DNA of 64,000 nt. It comes from Armatimonadota bacterium. GTDB lineage: Bacteria; Armatimonadota; Zipacnadia; JAUWAU01. How positions within the stretch are numbered: the first letter of the stretch is position 1; every line of letters starts with the position of its first letter. Of this stretch, positions 49,883 to 58,813 are shown piece after piece. The notes beneath the pieces were generated by a model. That model saw nothing but the letters and a program-made list of their open reading frames with translations, had not been told where the DNA came from and searched no databases. Location: NCBI GenBank assembly GCA_030601885.1, contig JAUWAU010000028.1, positions 1-64,000 on the forward strand. Reading direction: 5' to 3'. Position numbers and translations under genes: made by a program.

Positions 49883-52800
49883 TCACCCGCGCAGCCGCAG
49901 CGCTGTCACCTGGCCATCCGCCGTCCCAGCTACGATCAGCCGGGCACGGCCGCTGCGGACAACGGCGGCGCTGTTGACCGGCGCCGCCAGCGAATACTGC
50001 CCCCGCACGGCCAGCGACCCATCGAGGACGTGGACGCCCCCGTCGCGACAGGCGGCAACCAGCAAGCTCGCGTCACTTGCTTCCAGGATCGCGAGGTCGA
50101 GCACCGCCGAGCCCAGGTCTTTGTGCGCCAGGGGCGTGCCATCAGGCCCCAGCAGATAGACGAACTCGGTGTCGGAGGCTACGGCGATTTCGAGGCCCGC
50201 GCCGGGCACAAGGTCGGCCACCTTGATGTCCCGCACCGCGTAGCCGTAGTTGGGGAATTGCCACAGATCGTCGCCGTTGCACCGCTTGCACTTGAAGGCG
50301 CCGGTGGCCGAGCCGTTGAGCATCTCTGGGCTGCCATCGCCGTCGATGTCGGCCACCGCAAGCTGCACGTCGCCCAGTTCCGAATTCAGGCTCGCCACCA
50401 GCTTGCCGTCAGTGATGCGATATATGCGCAGTTTGCCGTAGCGATTGCCCACCGCGACCTCCTCGATGCCGTCGCCCTCGAGGTCGATCACCTGGAATTC
50501 CGTCGTGCCGTGGTTCGTCTCACCATCTATCCACTGCTGTTCGAAGTTGTGGTCGATCAACTGCGTGAAGCCGTCCACCGTGCCCAGGACCGCCTCCCAG
50601 TGGCCATCGCCGTCGAAGTCCCGCACCAATACGTCGTCGAGCCGGGGCTCGTGAATTGTCGTTCGCGACACGCGGTAGTAGGTCTGTATCGCGTGGTCGT
50701 GGCGCAGGCTGCCGTCAGCGTCCAGCACGTACAGGTGTTTGCTCTTGCCGCCGCAGAAGACCTCAGACTCGCCGTCACCGTCGATGTCCCACGCGCAGGC
50801 AGCGTAGAGCTCATCCGTGCCGTCGAACTCCCAGAGGACCGTGCCGTCCGCGTCGATGCACGTGAGGTAGCGCCCGCGGATCGCCAGGATCTCGTCCGTT
50901 CCGTCGCCATCCAGGTCTACCGGGATGACCTCGAGCACAGCCCGCGGCTGCTCCCCCTGATGGGTCGGGGCCACGGCCCATGCGCGAGTCAGGTTCTCCG
51001 CGCGGCGTTCTGCGCCGTCAGCCAACCTGGCGGGCTGTATTGCCGTGGCAAGCTCGCCCAGTTTCCGCCGGCAGGCGCGGGCGATTCTTCTCGCGGCGTC
51101 CCTTGATATGCGCAGCGTAGCGCTGCCGTCGATCTTCTCCCGTCTTCCCTCGAACTCCAGTCGCACCGGCCTCTCGGCAGCGACAACGCAGGTCCCGGCA
51201 CTCAGACTCAGCTCAATGTCCACCGGCTCGCTCGCCGTGAGCAGCGCCCCAAAGCGCGTCACGTCGCACAGCATCAGCCGATGTCGGCCGAGGAACACCA
51301 ACGCGGCATCCGTGCTCAATTCCTCCGGTAGGCGCAGCGCAGACGCGCCCACGCCAAATGCCCCGAGCGGCCGGCCGTCATCGAGCAGCAGTGCTGCGTC
51401 GGTACAGAGGCGGCTGATCTCGTAATTCTTCGCTTCGTCTTCATCGGTGTTGTAGAAGACCGCCTGGTTGCTGATGGCCTGCCCGCGTGACAGCCGCTCG
51501 CCGAACTTCTGATGCACGTACAGTATCGGCAGCCGACTGTGATTGAAGCGCGTGCTGAACTGCAGGCGGCTGTGGCCATCTCCTTTGATGTGGAATACCT
51601 TGGCGGGCGTCTGCTTGAGCAAACCCTCGGGCAAGTCGGGCGCGCTCTCTGCCTCCACAGCCGCAGCAAGTTTTCCATCGAGCGTGCGGAACTCGACGCG
51701 ATCGAGCATCACCCCGGGGGCTTCTCGTAGTGTGATAGTCACCACGTGCGTGCGACGGCCCTTGATATCGAGTGTCGGCGTCGGCCCCTGCTTCGGGTTC
51801 ACGCCGCTGTCGTAGGAGCGGCCAAAGGTCTCGAGGGGCAGGTGAAAGGCGACGGGTCGGGCGCCGTCTACGGTTACCCAGAAGCTGTCCGCGCCGCTGT
51901 TGAGGCCATAGCCGTGCGTACTGACCGAGTAGGTGCCCGGCGCCAGCTCGATGGGGAAATCCAACCGACTGTCGCGGCCGTTGAACTTGACGGCCGCCTC
52001 GACCCCGGGGGCAGGGCTCTTTACAACGGTCAGATCATACCTCCCGGGCGTCCCCCCGGCGATGCGCGTCATACTGAAGCTGCGTCGTCCGTCACCCCCG
52101 AGCTCGCCTCGGTTCAGCAGCTTCCAGATGCATTCGCATTTGGAATGGCCTGGCTCAGCGGCGGCCACCCGGTCGATCACGCAGACCAGCTCGCCCCTCA
52201 ACCACAGGATGTTCCGCGTCCAGTTGGCGCTGTTGTAGTCGTATACGGCCGTCTGCGCCATCGCACCGGTGGGCAGGTCGGCCAGGTGCTCAAGCGCCGC
52301 GCACGGTGGCTCGTACTCGGCGCAGCGACCGTCCTTGGTGAGGCTGAGCATGTTATGGTCGGTGGTGTTACGCACGAGATAGTCGCCGTCGATGAGCCAG
52401 TCCTCGCCGTCCGCGTAGAACTTGGTGATGGCATTGGCGTCGTAATGCAGATGTCCGCCGCGGGAGTAGCCGTCGAGCAGGAAGAACTGCCCCTCCGGCT
52501 CCAGATTCTCTCTGAAGCTGATCTTGTCGAACGCCTTCTCAAGCGGGACGTTCAGCGGTCCGTATTTGCGCCTCTTTGTGTAGTCATACACGGCGCTGGT
52601 GAGCCGAAAGGCAGTTGCGCCGACCAGATCGTCCCACGGCTCAGGCTTGATCTTCGCATCGTAGGGATTCTGCCAGGGATTGCCCTGCTGGCCGGTCACG
52701 TGCTGAAGCCACCACAGCATGTGGGCATCGTCGTAGTACCAGACAGCCCACTCGAGGTCGCGAGTGTAGACGCCGCGTCCGTAGCCATTGTCGCCGAAGC

Positions 52801-54601
52801 TGGCGGAGTCGCCGGTATTGTCGCAGAAGCCGACGGTGTAGTCGCAGAGCGTCTTGACCGCGCCGCTCTCGAAGTAGGAGTAGTCCCCCTCGGCAAGCGA
52901 GTACACGATGGTGTGCCGGGGGACGATCGAGAGGTAGCCCGTCGCGTCCTCCTGCGGCTTCCAGGACTTCATCTGAGCGCGGAAGCAGTTGTGGACCCGG
53001 TTCAGGTAGTCGTGAATGCGTGCGTCAACGTCGCCGTAATACCGATCGAAGTGGCGCGCCAGGAAGTAGATGCCCAGCAGCGGGAACGTCGTGTGATTGA
53101 AGGCGACCGGCTCTGTCGTCTCGGGGCTGGCGAGCGTCGCCCAGTAGTAGACGTGTCGCGGGAGATCGTGCAGCGCACTGAGCATGGCGTTGGTGCCAAT
53201 CCAGCGCTCCTCGTCGTTGAAGGCCGGGCACTCCTCGATGAAGTCCCACATGGCGCCGATCCACTCGGACGAGGTCTCCTCGGGCCAGTAGATGCGGTGC
53301 GTCGAGGACGCCGTGGGGTCCGGCCAGTATTTGAGCAGGTCCGGATCGAGGGCGTAATCGCGGTAGCGCCTGGCGCAGGCCAAAAGGACCTGCTTGGCGC
53401 GCTCCGCATGGGCAAGGTCCCCGGTGATCTGATACCGCTGCGCCGCCTGCCAGAACTCCCTGAGCCAATACTTGCCGAGCGGCCGGTTGAGCAGCTCTTC
53501 GCGCTGCGTCTCGTTCAGCTTCGGCCCATTGGAGACCTCGAGAATCCACTCGTCGAGGCTGAGGTCAGGTCCCTTGCCCAGCCGCTGCAGCAGCGCCTCG
53601 ACCCCGCGCTGCGCACCGGCCGCATCCGAGGCGCCGATGAGAATGACGTTCTTGCCCTTGGGGCAATCGTATGGCTCCGGGATCATCTGCAAGATGTATT
53701 CGCCCGGGCCGGGGCGAAGGGCGTTGACCTCCTGATATCGGTTCAGCCACATCCGCTCGACCACGAAGTTGTTGTTGATGTTGCCGATGGCGATGGTGGT
53801 CTCGGATGACCGGAGCGCCTCCCAGCCCGGCGCTGCCAGGGACAGGCGCACGCCGCTGAGACGCCGGATCTCGGCGGCAAGCCTCTCCCCCACCTTTCGC
53901 CAGCGCCTCTGCTTCGGCACGCAAATGCGCGCCGCCGGCTGTCGATTCGCGACGATGGGCGTGTGCAGGCTCAGCTCGTGCACTTCGTCTATGCCCATGC
54001 TGCCAAAAGGCAACAACGCGATGCGTTGGTCGTTGCCGCCCCGGGCCAGCACCTTTAGGGAAAGGTCGTCCACGAGGTACCGGGATGTCGCCAGGTGCAG
54101 CGTCTTGATGTAGACCTCGACGTGCGTGGTTCCCTCGGGGCCCAGGCCCGCAACCCTGTAATGCTCCCAGTCGCCCCCGGGTCCGGACTTGTCCAGATGG
54201 ACGTTGAAGCGTTCCTGTGACGGATGAAAGCGCACTTGGAGCCATGCGGCGCCGTCCCGGTCGCGCTGCCGGCACTTTGCCCAGCAGGCGGCCAGGTACC
54301 ACTTGCCACTCCTGGCCACCACCTTCTGCTTGATGCCGGAGCCGGCTATCGATTCGGACTCCCGTTTGCCGCCCACCTGGTCGATTATCAGCAGCGCGTG
54401 CCCGCCGCTATGCGCATCGGTCACCCACTGCCGATCGAGCGCAGGCGGCTTCCCGCCGTGCGCCTGCCAGCCGCGGGGCAACTCGCCCACGCGTCCCTCC
54501 TCAAAGCCCGGATTGGCCAGGAGGTTCTCCTCTGCCAGGGCAACTGAGCCGAGGGTGCTCGCCAGCGCGAGCATCAAGGCAAGACCGCGCCAACTGCTCA
54601 T
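49883..54601 (-). CDS. Giant secreted heparinase-type lyase fused to an FG-GAP/VCBS beta-propeller
   Basis: The protein is about 1572 residues with a signal peptide ('GLALMLALASTLGSVALA'). Residues about 20-200 form a CBM-like sandwich ('ENLLANPGFEEGRVGELPRG'). A small alpha/beta domain follows ('ETTIAIGNINNNFVVERMW'), then an alpha/alpha toroid ('LLKYWPDPTASSTHRIYWPE', 'YSYFESGAVKTLCDYTVGF') and a heparinase II/III beta-sandwich ('DGYSRGGHLHYDANAITKFY', 'TTDHNMLSL'). The last 320 residues are FG-GAP/VCBS blades with DxDxDG-type calcium sites ('VIPVDLDGDGTDEILAIRG', 'AVADIDGDGSPEMLNG'). The ATG at 54601 behind GGAGG is used, not the track's 54814, which overlaps the next gene. Confidence 0.85.
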   Translation of the reverse strand: MSSWRGLALMLALASTLGSVALAEENLLANPGFEEGRVGELPRGWQAHGGKPPALDRQWVTDAHSGGHALLIIDQVGGKRESESIAGSGIKQKVVARSGKWYLAACWAKCRQRDRDGAAWLQVRFHPSQERFNVHLDKSGPGGDWEHYRVAGLGPEGTTHVEVYIKTLHLATSRYLVDDLSLKVLARGGNDQRIALLPFGSMGIDEVHELSLHTPIVANRQPAARICVPKQRRWRKVGERLAAEIRRLSGVRLSLAAPGWEALRSSETTIAIGNINNNFVVERMWLNRYQEVNALRPGPGEYILQMIPEPYDCPKGKNVILIGASDAAGAQRGVEALLQRLGKGPDLSLDEWILEVSNGPKLNETQREELLNRPLGKYWLREFWQAAQRYQITGDLAHAERAKQVLLACARRYRDYALDPDLLKYWPDPTASSTHRIYWPEETSSEWIGAMWDFIEECPAFNDEERWIGTNAMLSALHDLPRHVYYWATLASPETTEPVAFNHTTFPLLGIYFLARHFDRYYGDVDARIHDYLNRVHNCFRAQMKSWKPQEDATGYLSIVPRHTIVYSLAEGDYSYFESGAVKTLCDYTVGFCDNTGDSASFGDNGYGRGVYTRDLEWAVWYYDDAHMLWWLQHVTGQQGNPWQNPYDAKIKPEPWDDLVGATAFRLTSAVYDYTKRRKYGPLNVPLEKAFDKISFRENLEPEGQFFLLDGYSRGGHLHYDANAITKFYADGEDWLIDGDYLVRNTTDHNMLSLTKDGRCAEYEPPCAALEHLADLPTGAMAQTAVYDYNSANWTRNILWLRGELVCVIDRVAAAEPGHSKCECIWKLLNRGELGGDGRRSFSMTRIAGGTPGRYDLTVVKSPAPGVEAAVKFNGRDSRLDFPIELAPGTYSVSTHGYGLNSGADSFWVTVDGARPVAFHLPLETFGRSYDSGVNPKQGPTPTLDIKGRRTHVVTITLREAPGVMLDRVEFRTLDGKLAAAVEAESAPDLPEGLLKQTPAKVFHIKGDGHSRLQFSTRFNHSRLPILYVHQKFGERLSRGQAISNQAVFYNTDEDEAKNYEISRLCTDAALLLDDGRPLGAFGVGASALRLPEELSTDAALVFLGRHRLMLCDVTRFGALLTASEPVDIELSLSAGTCVVAAERPVRLEFEGRREKIDGSATLRISRDAARRIARACRRKLGELATAIQPARLADGAERRAENLTRAWAVAPTHQGEQPRAVLEVIPVDLDGDGTDEILAIRGRYLTCIDADGTVLWEFDGTDELYAACAWDIDGDGESEVFCGGKSKHLYVLDADGSLRHDHAIQTYYRVSRTTIHEPRLDDVLVRDFDGDGHWEAVLGTVDGFTQLIDHNFEQQWIDGETNHGTTEFQVIDLEGDGIEEVAVGNRYGKLRIYRITDGKLVASLNSELGDVQLAVADIDGDGSPEMLNGSATGAFKCKRCNGDDLWQFPNYGYAVRDIKVADLVPGAGLEIAVASDTEFVYLLGPDGTPLAHKDLGSAVLDLAILEASDASLLVAACRDGGVHVLDGSLAVRGQYSLAAPVNSAAVVRSGRARLIVAGTADGQVTALRLRG

Positions 54602-54668
54602 GTTCGCGTTACCTCCATGGCTCGGCAGGCGTTGTGGATGGCGAGGGGCTCGGTGGGTCGGAATGTCT

Positions 54669-55535
54669 TCACACGGCCCGTTCCAACGCCTCTGACGAGG
54701 CGCGAGCGCGGTACGTCTGCCACTTGTATCGCCGACGGTGCGGTACGCAGAGCTCCTCGATGAGGTCGAAGACCTCCGCGTGAGCAAGGGCGTCATTGGG
54801 ACTGACAGCGGCATAGAGGACGGAGAAGACCTCGAGCGCCGTTAGCTCATCCAGCTCCCCCAGGAGCCTGTTGACACAGATGCGGGCGAAGTCCTCCACC
54901 GAGCGGTAGCTTTCCGTCTCCGAGTAGCGCACCGGCGTCTTCTGCACGGGCACCCACTCACCCGACTCTCTCTTGAACTTCGCCGTCGTCCACGGTCTCG
55001 GCTCACGGGCGCGGGCGTCGCCAGTGAAGAGGATCTCGTCGTCCAGGAGGACGTATTCGACAACGTCCGGGGGAAGGCCGGCGTGGAATCGGTAGACATT
55101 GCGTGGGCCATCGACGTCGTAGTCCAGTCCCTCGGTCAAGGCGCTCCGGTCAAGCACGAGGCACACCACGGCACCCTCGGTGGCATGCCGGTCGGAGCGC
55201 GAGCGACAGAAGCTGTGGGCCATGCTCGGATCGGCGGCGGTCCAGAGGCCCCGCTTGTGGAACAGGCCATGCTCGATTACCTTCTCGGCCCTCTCCCTGC
55301 TCGTACCGTGCCACAGCACCAGCGCATCTGAGCCGAGCCGCTGATAGCGCTGGCTCGCGGCCGCGCCGTGCCGTGCCGCCCAGGCGTTCAGATCAGGGGA
55401 GCCACTCTCCACGTCCATTCGCATCCCGTACGCGAGCGCGGCGAGGGTCGAATCCCAGCCGGACCGGGACCGGGGGAGATACTTGAGGTCGTGAAATCCC
55501 TGCGCGACCAGTCTCTTGTTGGGTTTCCAGGGCAC
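54669..55535 (-). CDS. ADP-ribosyltransferase-fold-like protein, third gene of a putative defence cassette
   Basis: The protein is about 288 residues, without signal or membrane segment. The centre reads 'ALVLWHGTSRERAEKVIEHG' then 'LFHKRGLWTAADPSMAHSFC' and 'AVVCLVLDRSAL'. This H-G-T...G-L...(T/S)-x-D...A...F pattern is that of PARP/DarT/KptA-like ADP-ribosyltransferase folds, where the His binds NAD. A later 'PDVVEYVLLDDEILFTG' could supply the acidic residue. The C-terminal 100 residues are helical and unassigned. The track start is a GTG at 55559; the GTG at 55535 has GGAG at good distance. It follows the DUF4435 gene by about 80 bp, separated by a perfect hairpin, and is probably in the same operon. 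The fold call is by motif only. Confidence 0.55.
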   Translation of the reverse strand: MPWKPNKRLVAQGFHDLKYLPRSRSGWDSTLAALAYGMRMDVESGSPDLNAWAARHGAAASQRYQRLGSDALVLWHGTSRERAEKVIEHGLFHKRGLWTAADPSMAHSFCRSRSDRHATEGAVVCLVLDRSALTEGLDYDVDGPRNVYRFHAGLPPDVVEYVLLDDEILFTGDARAREPRPWTTAKFKRESGEWVPVQKTPVRYSETESYRSVEDFARICVNRLLGELDELTALEVFSVLYAAVSPNDALAHAEVFDLIEELCVPHRRRYKWQTYRARASSEALERAV

Positions 55536-55548
55536 CTGAGCATCTCCG

Positions 55549-55569
55549 GTGCGGCACACGGTGCCGCAC
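55549..55569 (-). promoter_or_regulatory. Perfect hairpin before the ART-like gene
   Basis: GTGCGGCAC-acg-GTGCCGCAC: 9-bp perfect stem with a 3-base loop. It sits between the DUF4435 stop (55614) and the ART-like gene, covering the track's first GTG. It could be an attenuator lowering expression of the last gene, or an operator. No T-tract follows. Confidence 0.55.
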
Positions 55570-55613
55570 TCAGTCAGGGGGCCGGAGTGACTGCCTCGGA
55601 GACTACGCCTGGC

Positions 55614-56510
55614 CTACGCTGGGGTGACTCCGGCCAGCCGGCGAAGGCTCTTGGCGAGGTCGTGGAAGTCGTCGGGCCGGAAAAGGTCGTCGGTGTTCTC
55701 GTAGAGCGAGACAAGCGCACTCGCCAGTTCCTCCTGGAACAACTCCATCGTCAGACGACTCGGTCGTCGATCGGCGAGGGAGTTCCAGAAACACGACAGG
55801 AGCTCGCGTCCGCCGAAATCCCGGAGGTATAGGTCGTCATGGAGGTAGCCACGCTCGGTGAGACGCACCAGTGTGCTGCGATAATGGGCCTCCGCAACAT
55901 CTGGGTCCAGAGACGGATGCCTGGCTCTCGTGGCTGCCTGCTTGGTCGCCCGCTCACATTCCCCGCGGACAGCCTGTACGCACTGCTCGTCGCTGAAGAG
56001 GGCACCGTCGGGCGTTCGAAAGCGCGGAAACTCGATGCGCGCAGGGGCGTCTTGGTCAGCATCGGCACGGATCTTCGACAGCGTCATCCGACCTCCTTCG
56101 ACTGGGGCGTGCTGCTCTGCACACGACCGCAGGCGTTCCCGGACCTCGGCCTCGTCGGAGGGAAGGGAGGGAGCGAACTCGCGCAACTCATCCATCGCGG
56201 CGACGACCACTGCTGGCTCAAGCAGGTAGTTCTCGAACTCATGTCGGCGCCAGATGAATTCCGGCGAGCCATCGGTGAGTGATTCTTCCGCGCGGGCCAA
56301 CGGGCGATAGTCCCGGTCCCTCACGTAAGCGACGGTGGAGATGGATTCGGCGGCCCTGATGTACTGTGCGACCGCGCCGAGAGCGGCCCCGCCACCACAG
56401 CCTCTTACCACGACGTCCAAGTTGACCCGGGCGCCCGTCAGCAGCGCCTGAATCACGCGCACCTCCACACCAATTGCTGACCCTTCGCAGACAAGGACGA
56501 TCTCGGGCAT
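55614..56510 (-). CDS. DUF4435 (TOPRIM-like nuclease) protein, AriB-like
   Basis: The protein is 298 residues. 'MPEIVLVCEGSAIGVEVRVI' supplies the first acidic residue of a TOPRIM fold (Glu in 'VCEG'). 'VAYVRDRDYRPLARAEESL' gives the DxD pair, and 'EFIWRRHEFENYLLEPAVVV' is the E-N-Y-L-L-x-P motif typical of DUF4435. In PARIS systems, DUF4435 protein AriB is the effector held by the ATPase AriA and released on phage infection. Here the gene starts 14 bp after the ATPase stop, the same order as ariA-ariB. The C-terminal helical half ('AHYRSTLVRLTERGYLHDDL') is not recognised in detail. A role in defence is inferred from family and context. Confidence 0.8.
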   Translation of the reverse strand: MPEIVLVCEGSAIGVEVRVIQALLTGARVNLDVVVRGCGGGAALGAVAQYIRAAESISTVAYVRDRDYRPLARAEESLTDGSPEFIWRRHEFENYLLEPAVVVAAMDELREFAPSLPSDEAEVRERLRSCAEQHAPVEGGRMTLSKIRADADQDAPARIEFPRFRTPDGALFSDEQCVQAVRGECERATKQAATRARHPSLDPDVAEAHYRSTLVRLTERGYLHDDLYLRDFGGRELLSCFWNSLADRRPSRLTMELFQEELASALVSLYENTDDLFRPDDFHDLAKSLRRLAGVTPA

Positions 56511-56524
56511 GCTGACGGACCCCG

Positions 56525-57604
56525 CTATTGGCTCTCGCCCAGCTCGCCGAGATTACACATCGCCTGTGGGGGAGTGACGTCGCGGACGTGTGGCGAGTGG
56601 GTGGTCACTATGAACTGGTTGTTGCTGCCCATCTGAGGCAAGGCGCCCAGGAGCTTCCGCTGCCACAGAGGATGAAGGTGAAGCTCGATCTCGTCGATGA
56701 GGACTATTGAGCTATGGATGCGCTCCTCAGCGATACGCGCCAGGAGCGACAACACCATCTTCTCGCCGCTGCTGAGTTCGTTGTACGGGGACGTAACGGC
56801 ACCGTCGGAGAACTCCATTTCCAGGCCGTCCTCCATGTTGACTGGGCCGACGATGCTTCGAGGGCGGCAGATCTCCGCGTAGTACTTGCGCAGGGCACCG
56901 TAGGCTTCCCCAACGCCGTCGGATGTGTCTTCTTGTCGGGCCTGCGCCCGCACCGCGAGAGCGAGCAATAGTTCGCGCGGATCCGTGGTGTAGCGATCGC
57001 TTGGCTCGTCGCCTTGCACCTCACCAGAGATGATCGCCCATACCTCCCTGGGAATCTTCTTGCCCACGGCCCGCTCTTGGTCGAAGGTGAAAACGCCCCC
57101 GGCTGTCCGGAACCAGTCAAAGCCGACTTGAGGCAGATGCAGAGAGTGCGCGACCCGCCAGCGACCCTCGAAGTCGATCCACCCGCGCTTCGGCCTGAAC
57201 TCGAGCCTACCATATCTGTGCTCGCGCTGAGGGTCAGGGTAGGCCCATCGGACCTCGATACTGCGTTCGTGCGGAACCATCCATTCCTCGTTAGCTAGCG
57301 ACACGAGACGCCGCACGGTGTCGATCTCCTCATCGGAGAAGCGCACCTTCGCCTGGACCTCGGTTTGAATGGCGCCCTTCCGCACCACTCGCGAGGGAGC
57401 AAGGCGCATCTCGGAGCGCGGCCAGCATACTTGGGTCGCCGGGCACAGGGCAGCCGCTATGGCGTCTAGAGCGCTGGTCTTCCCGCTGGCGTTGGGACCC
57501 GCGAGCACCGTAACATCTCGCACACGACCGAGGTCGTCCGTGAAGTCAATGGTCAAATCACCTATGCACCGAAAGTCGCGAATGCGGACGCTCTCAAGCT
57601 TCAT
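56525..57604 (-). CDS. ABC-type AAA ATPase (AAA_15/21), AriA-like
   Basis: The protein is about 359 residues. It begins 'MKLESVRIRDFRCIGDLTID', the usual start of SMC-like/OLD-like ATPases. Walker A is in 'VLAGPNASGKTSALDAIAAA', the ABC signature in 'SPYNELSSGEKMVLSLLARI', Walker B in 'SSIVLIDEIELHLHPLWQRK' and the H-loop in 'QFIVTTHSPHVRDV'. There is no fused nuclease; the separate DUF4435 gene follows. This pairing is that of PARIS (AriA-AriB) and related ATPase-TOPRIM systems. The ATG at 57604 gives the conserved N-terminus; the track's 57637 adds 11 residues. It lies upstream of two co-directional genes and downstream of the polyprenyl synthase gene, from which 116 bp separate it. Confidence 0.85.
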   Translation of the reverse strand: MKLESVRIRDFRCIGDLTIDFTDDLGRVRDVTVLAGPNASGKTSALDAIAAALCPATQVCWPRSEMRLAPSRVVRKGAIQTEVQAKVRFSDEEIDTVRRLVSLANEEWMVPHERSIEVRWAYPDPQREHRYGRLEFRPKRGWIDFEGRWRVAHSLHLPQVGFDWFRTAGGVFTFDQERAVGKKIPREVWAIISGEVQGDEPSDRYTTDPRELLLALAVRAQARQEDTSDGVGEAYGALRKYYAEICRPRSIVGPVNMEDGLEMEFSDGAVTSPYNELSSGEKMVLSLLARIAEERIHSSIVLIDEIELHLHPLWQRKLLGALPQMGSNNQFIVTTHSPHVRDVTPPQAMCNLGELGESQ

Positions 57605-57720
57605 CACTGCCTCACTCCCTCGGGGGCCCAGTAGCACAGGATCGCCCGGGGGTGGCCTCCTCTATCATGGTTCGCCGAGCATCTCGTCCTTGACCCGGAG
57701 CCAGCACGCCGGGCCACCGG

Positions 57721-58704
57721 TCACGCCACCCGCTGCAGCACGTAGTCGGGCAGGGCGTTGAGGGTGTCTTTGCAGGGAGAATCCGGTAGCACGTCCAGGT
57801 GGGTGCGCGCCTCGTCGGCAAAGCGCGCGGCGGCGTTGCGGGTGTAGTCAACGCCGCCGAGATCGTCCACGACGGCGACGATGTCGCGGAGAACCGACGG
57901 GGATATCTCGCCGCTCTGCAACAGCTCTGTTAGCAGTTCGCGGACGCCGTTCTTGGACTCGTGCAGCGCGTAGATGATCGGCAGGGCGAACTTGCCGGTT
58001 ACCAGATCGTTGCCCACCGGCTTGCCGAGCTTCTCCGGGTCGCCCACCATGTCCAGCAGATCGTCCGTTATCTGAAACGTGGTGCCGACGCCGAGCCCGT
58101 AGCAGATGAGCGCCTCGCGCTCCATCGACGTGGCTTCGGCAACCCTCGCTCCTATCTCGCAGCAGGCGGCCATGAGGCTGCCCGTCTTGCCGCGCACGAC
58201 ATCGTAGTAGCCCGCCTCGCTGAGCGTTTCGCCGACCATTTGCACCTGCATGTGGCGCAGCTCCGCCTTGCACATGCGCTCAACGGCCGTTGAGAGGGCC
58301 GTCAGCGTCTCCAGTTCCCCATATCGGGACAACTCCGCGTATATTCGGGCCACCAGAGAGTCACCGACGAGCACGGAGACCCGAGTGCCCCACGCGGCAT
58401 TAGCTGCCGCGCGGCCGCGACGCCGGTCGGCGCCATCGACCACATCATCGTGTATCAGCGAGGCAAGATGCACCATCTCGGTCGCCGCCGCGAGACGCGG
58501 CAGGCGGCTATTGCTGCAACCGAGCGCCTTCGCCGTCAGCAGCACAAGGGCGGGACGAATCCGTTTTCCGCCCGCATCGAGCGTGTGCCGATACACGACC
58601 GGCACCAGGCCGCTCGCATTCTCCACAATGCGCCGCAACTCTTCCTCGACCAGCGCAAGGTCATCCTCGATTATGGCAAACAGGTCGCTGCTCACGACCA
58701 CCAC
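57721..58704 (-). CDS. Polyprenyl diphosphate synthase (probably for menaquinone side chain)
   Basis: The protein is about 327 residues. The first aspartate-rich motif is in 'LASLIHDDVVDGADRRRG' (DDxxD) and the second in 'TTFQITDDLLDMVGDPEKLG' (DDxxD). 'GKRIRPALVLLTAKALG' carries the conserved GKRxRP for isopentenyl diphosphate. It condenses isopentenyl units onto an allylic diphosphate to give a long-chain product. Next to Rex and complex I genes, a menaquinone side chain is the likely use, though chain length cannot be read with confidence. The track start at 58848 runs back through a palindromic repeat and into rex; a GTG at 58704 behind GGGAG gives the normal N-terminus 'SSDLFAIIEDDLALVEEEL'. 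Confidence 0.9.
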   Translation of the reverse strand: MVVVSSDLFAIIEDDLALVEEELRRIVENASGLVPVVYRHTLDAGGKRIRPALVLLTAKALGCSNSRLPRLAAATEMVHLASLIHDDVVDGADRRRGRAAANAAWGTRVSVLVGDSLVARIYAELSRYGELETLTALSTAVERMCKAELRHMQVQMVGETLSEAGYYDVVRGKTGSLMAACCEIGARVAEATSMEREALICYGLGVGTTFQITDDLLDMVGDPEKLGKPVGNDLVTGKFALPIIYALHESKNGVRELLTELLQSGEISPSVLRDIVAVVDDLGGVDYTRNAAARFADEARTHLDVLPDSPCKDTLNALPDYVLQRVA

Positions 58705-58729
58705 GCTCTCTTCTCCCGCTTTTGGGGGC

Positions 58730-58798
58730 CACGGCTTGCCGGCCAAGCCGTGCCGCCACCGCCCGGATGGAGCATGGGTAGCAAAGCTATCCGTGGCA
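58730..58798 (+). repeat. Palindromic repeat pair between rex and the polyprenyl synthase gene
   Basis: The first stem is CACGGCTTG-ccggc-CAAGCCGTG (58730-58752, perfect 9 bp). After a spacer comes GGGTAGC-aaa-GCTATCC (58776-58792, one mismatch), then GTGGCACC. The second is a relative of the 30425-30446 hairpin in glcD (GGGTAGC...GCTACCC), and GTGGCAC also occurs there. Here the element is between genes. Confidence 0.75.
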
Positions 58799-58813
58799 CC
58801 CATGCCCCCGCCG

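Noticed and set aside
51746-53809. 687-codon plus-strand ORF opposite the giant lyase gene
   Set aside because: Same reason: Val/Asp/Arg-rich shadow of the third-position GC bias.
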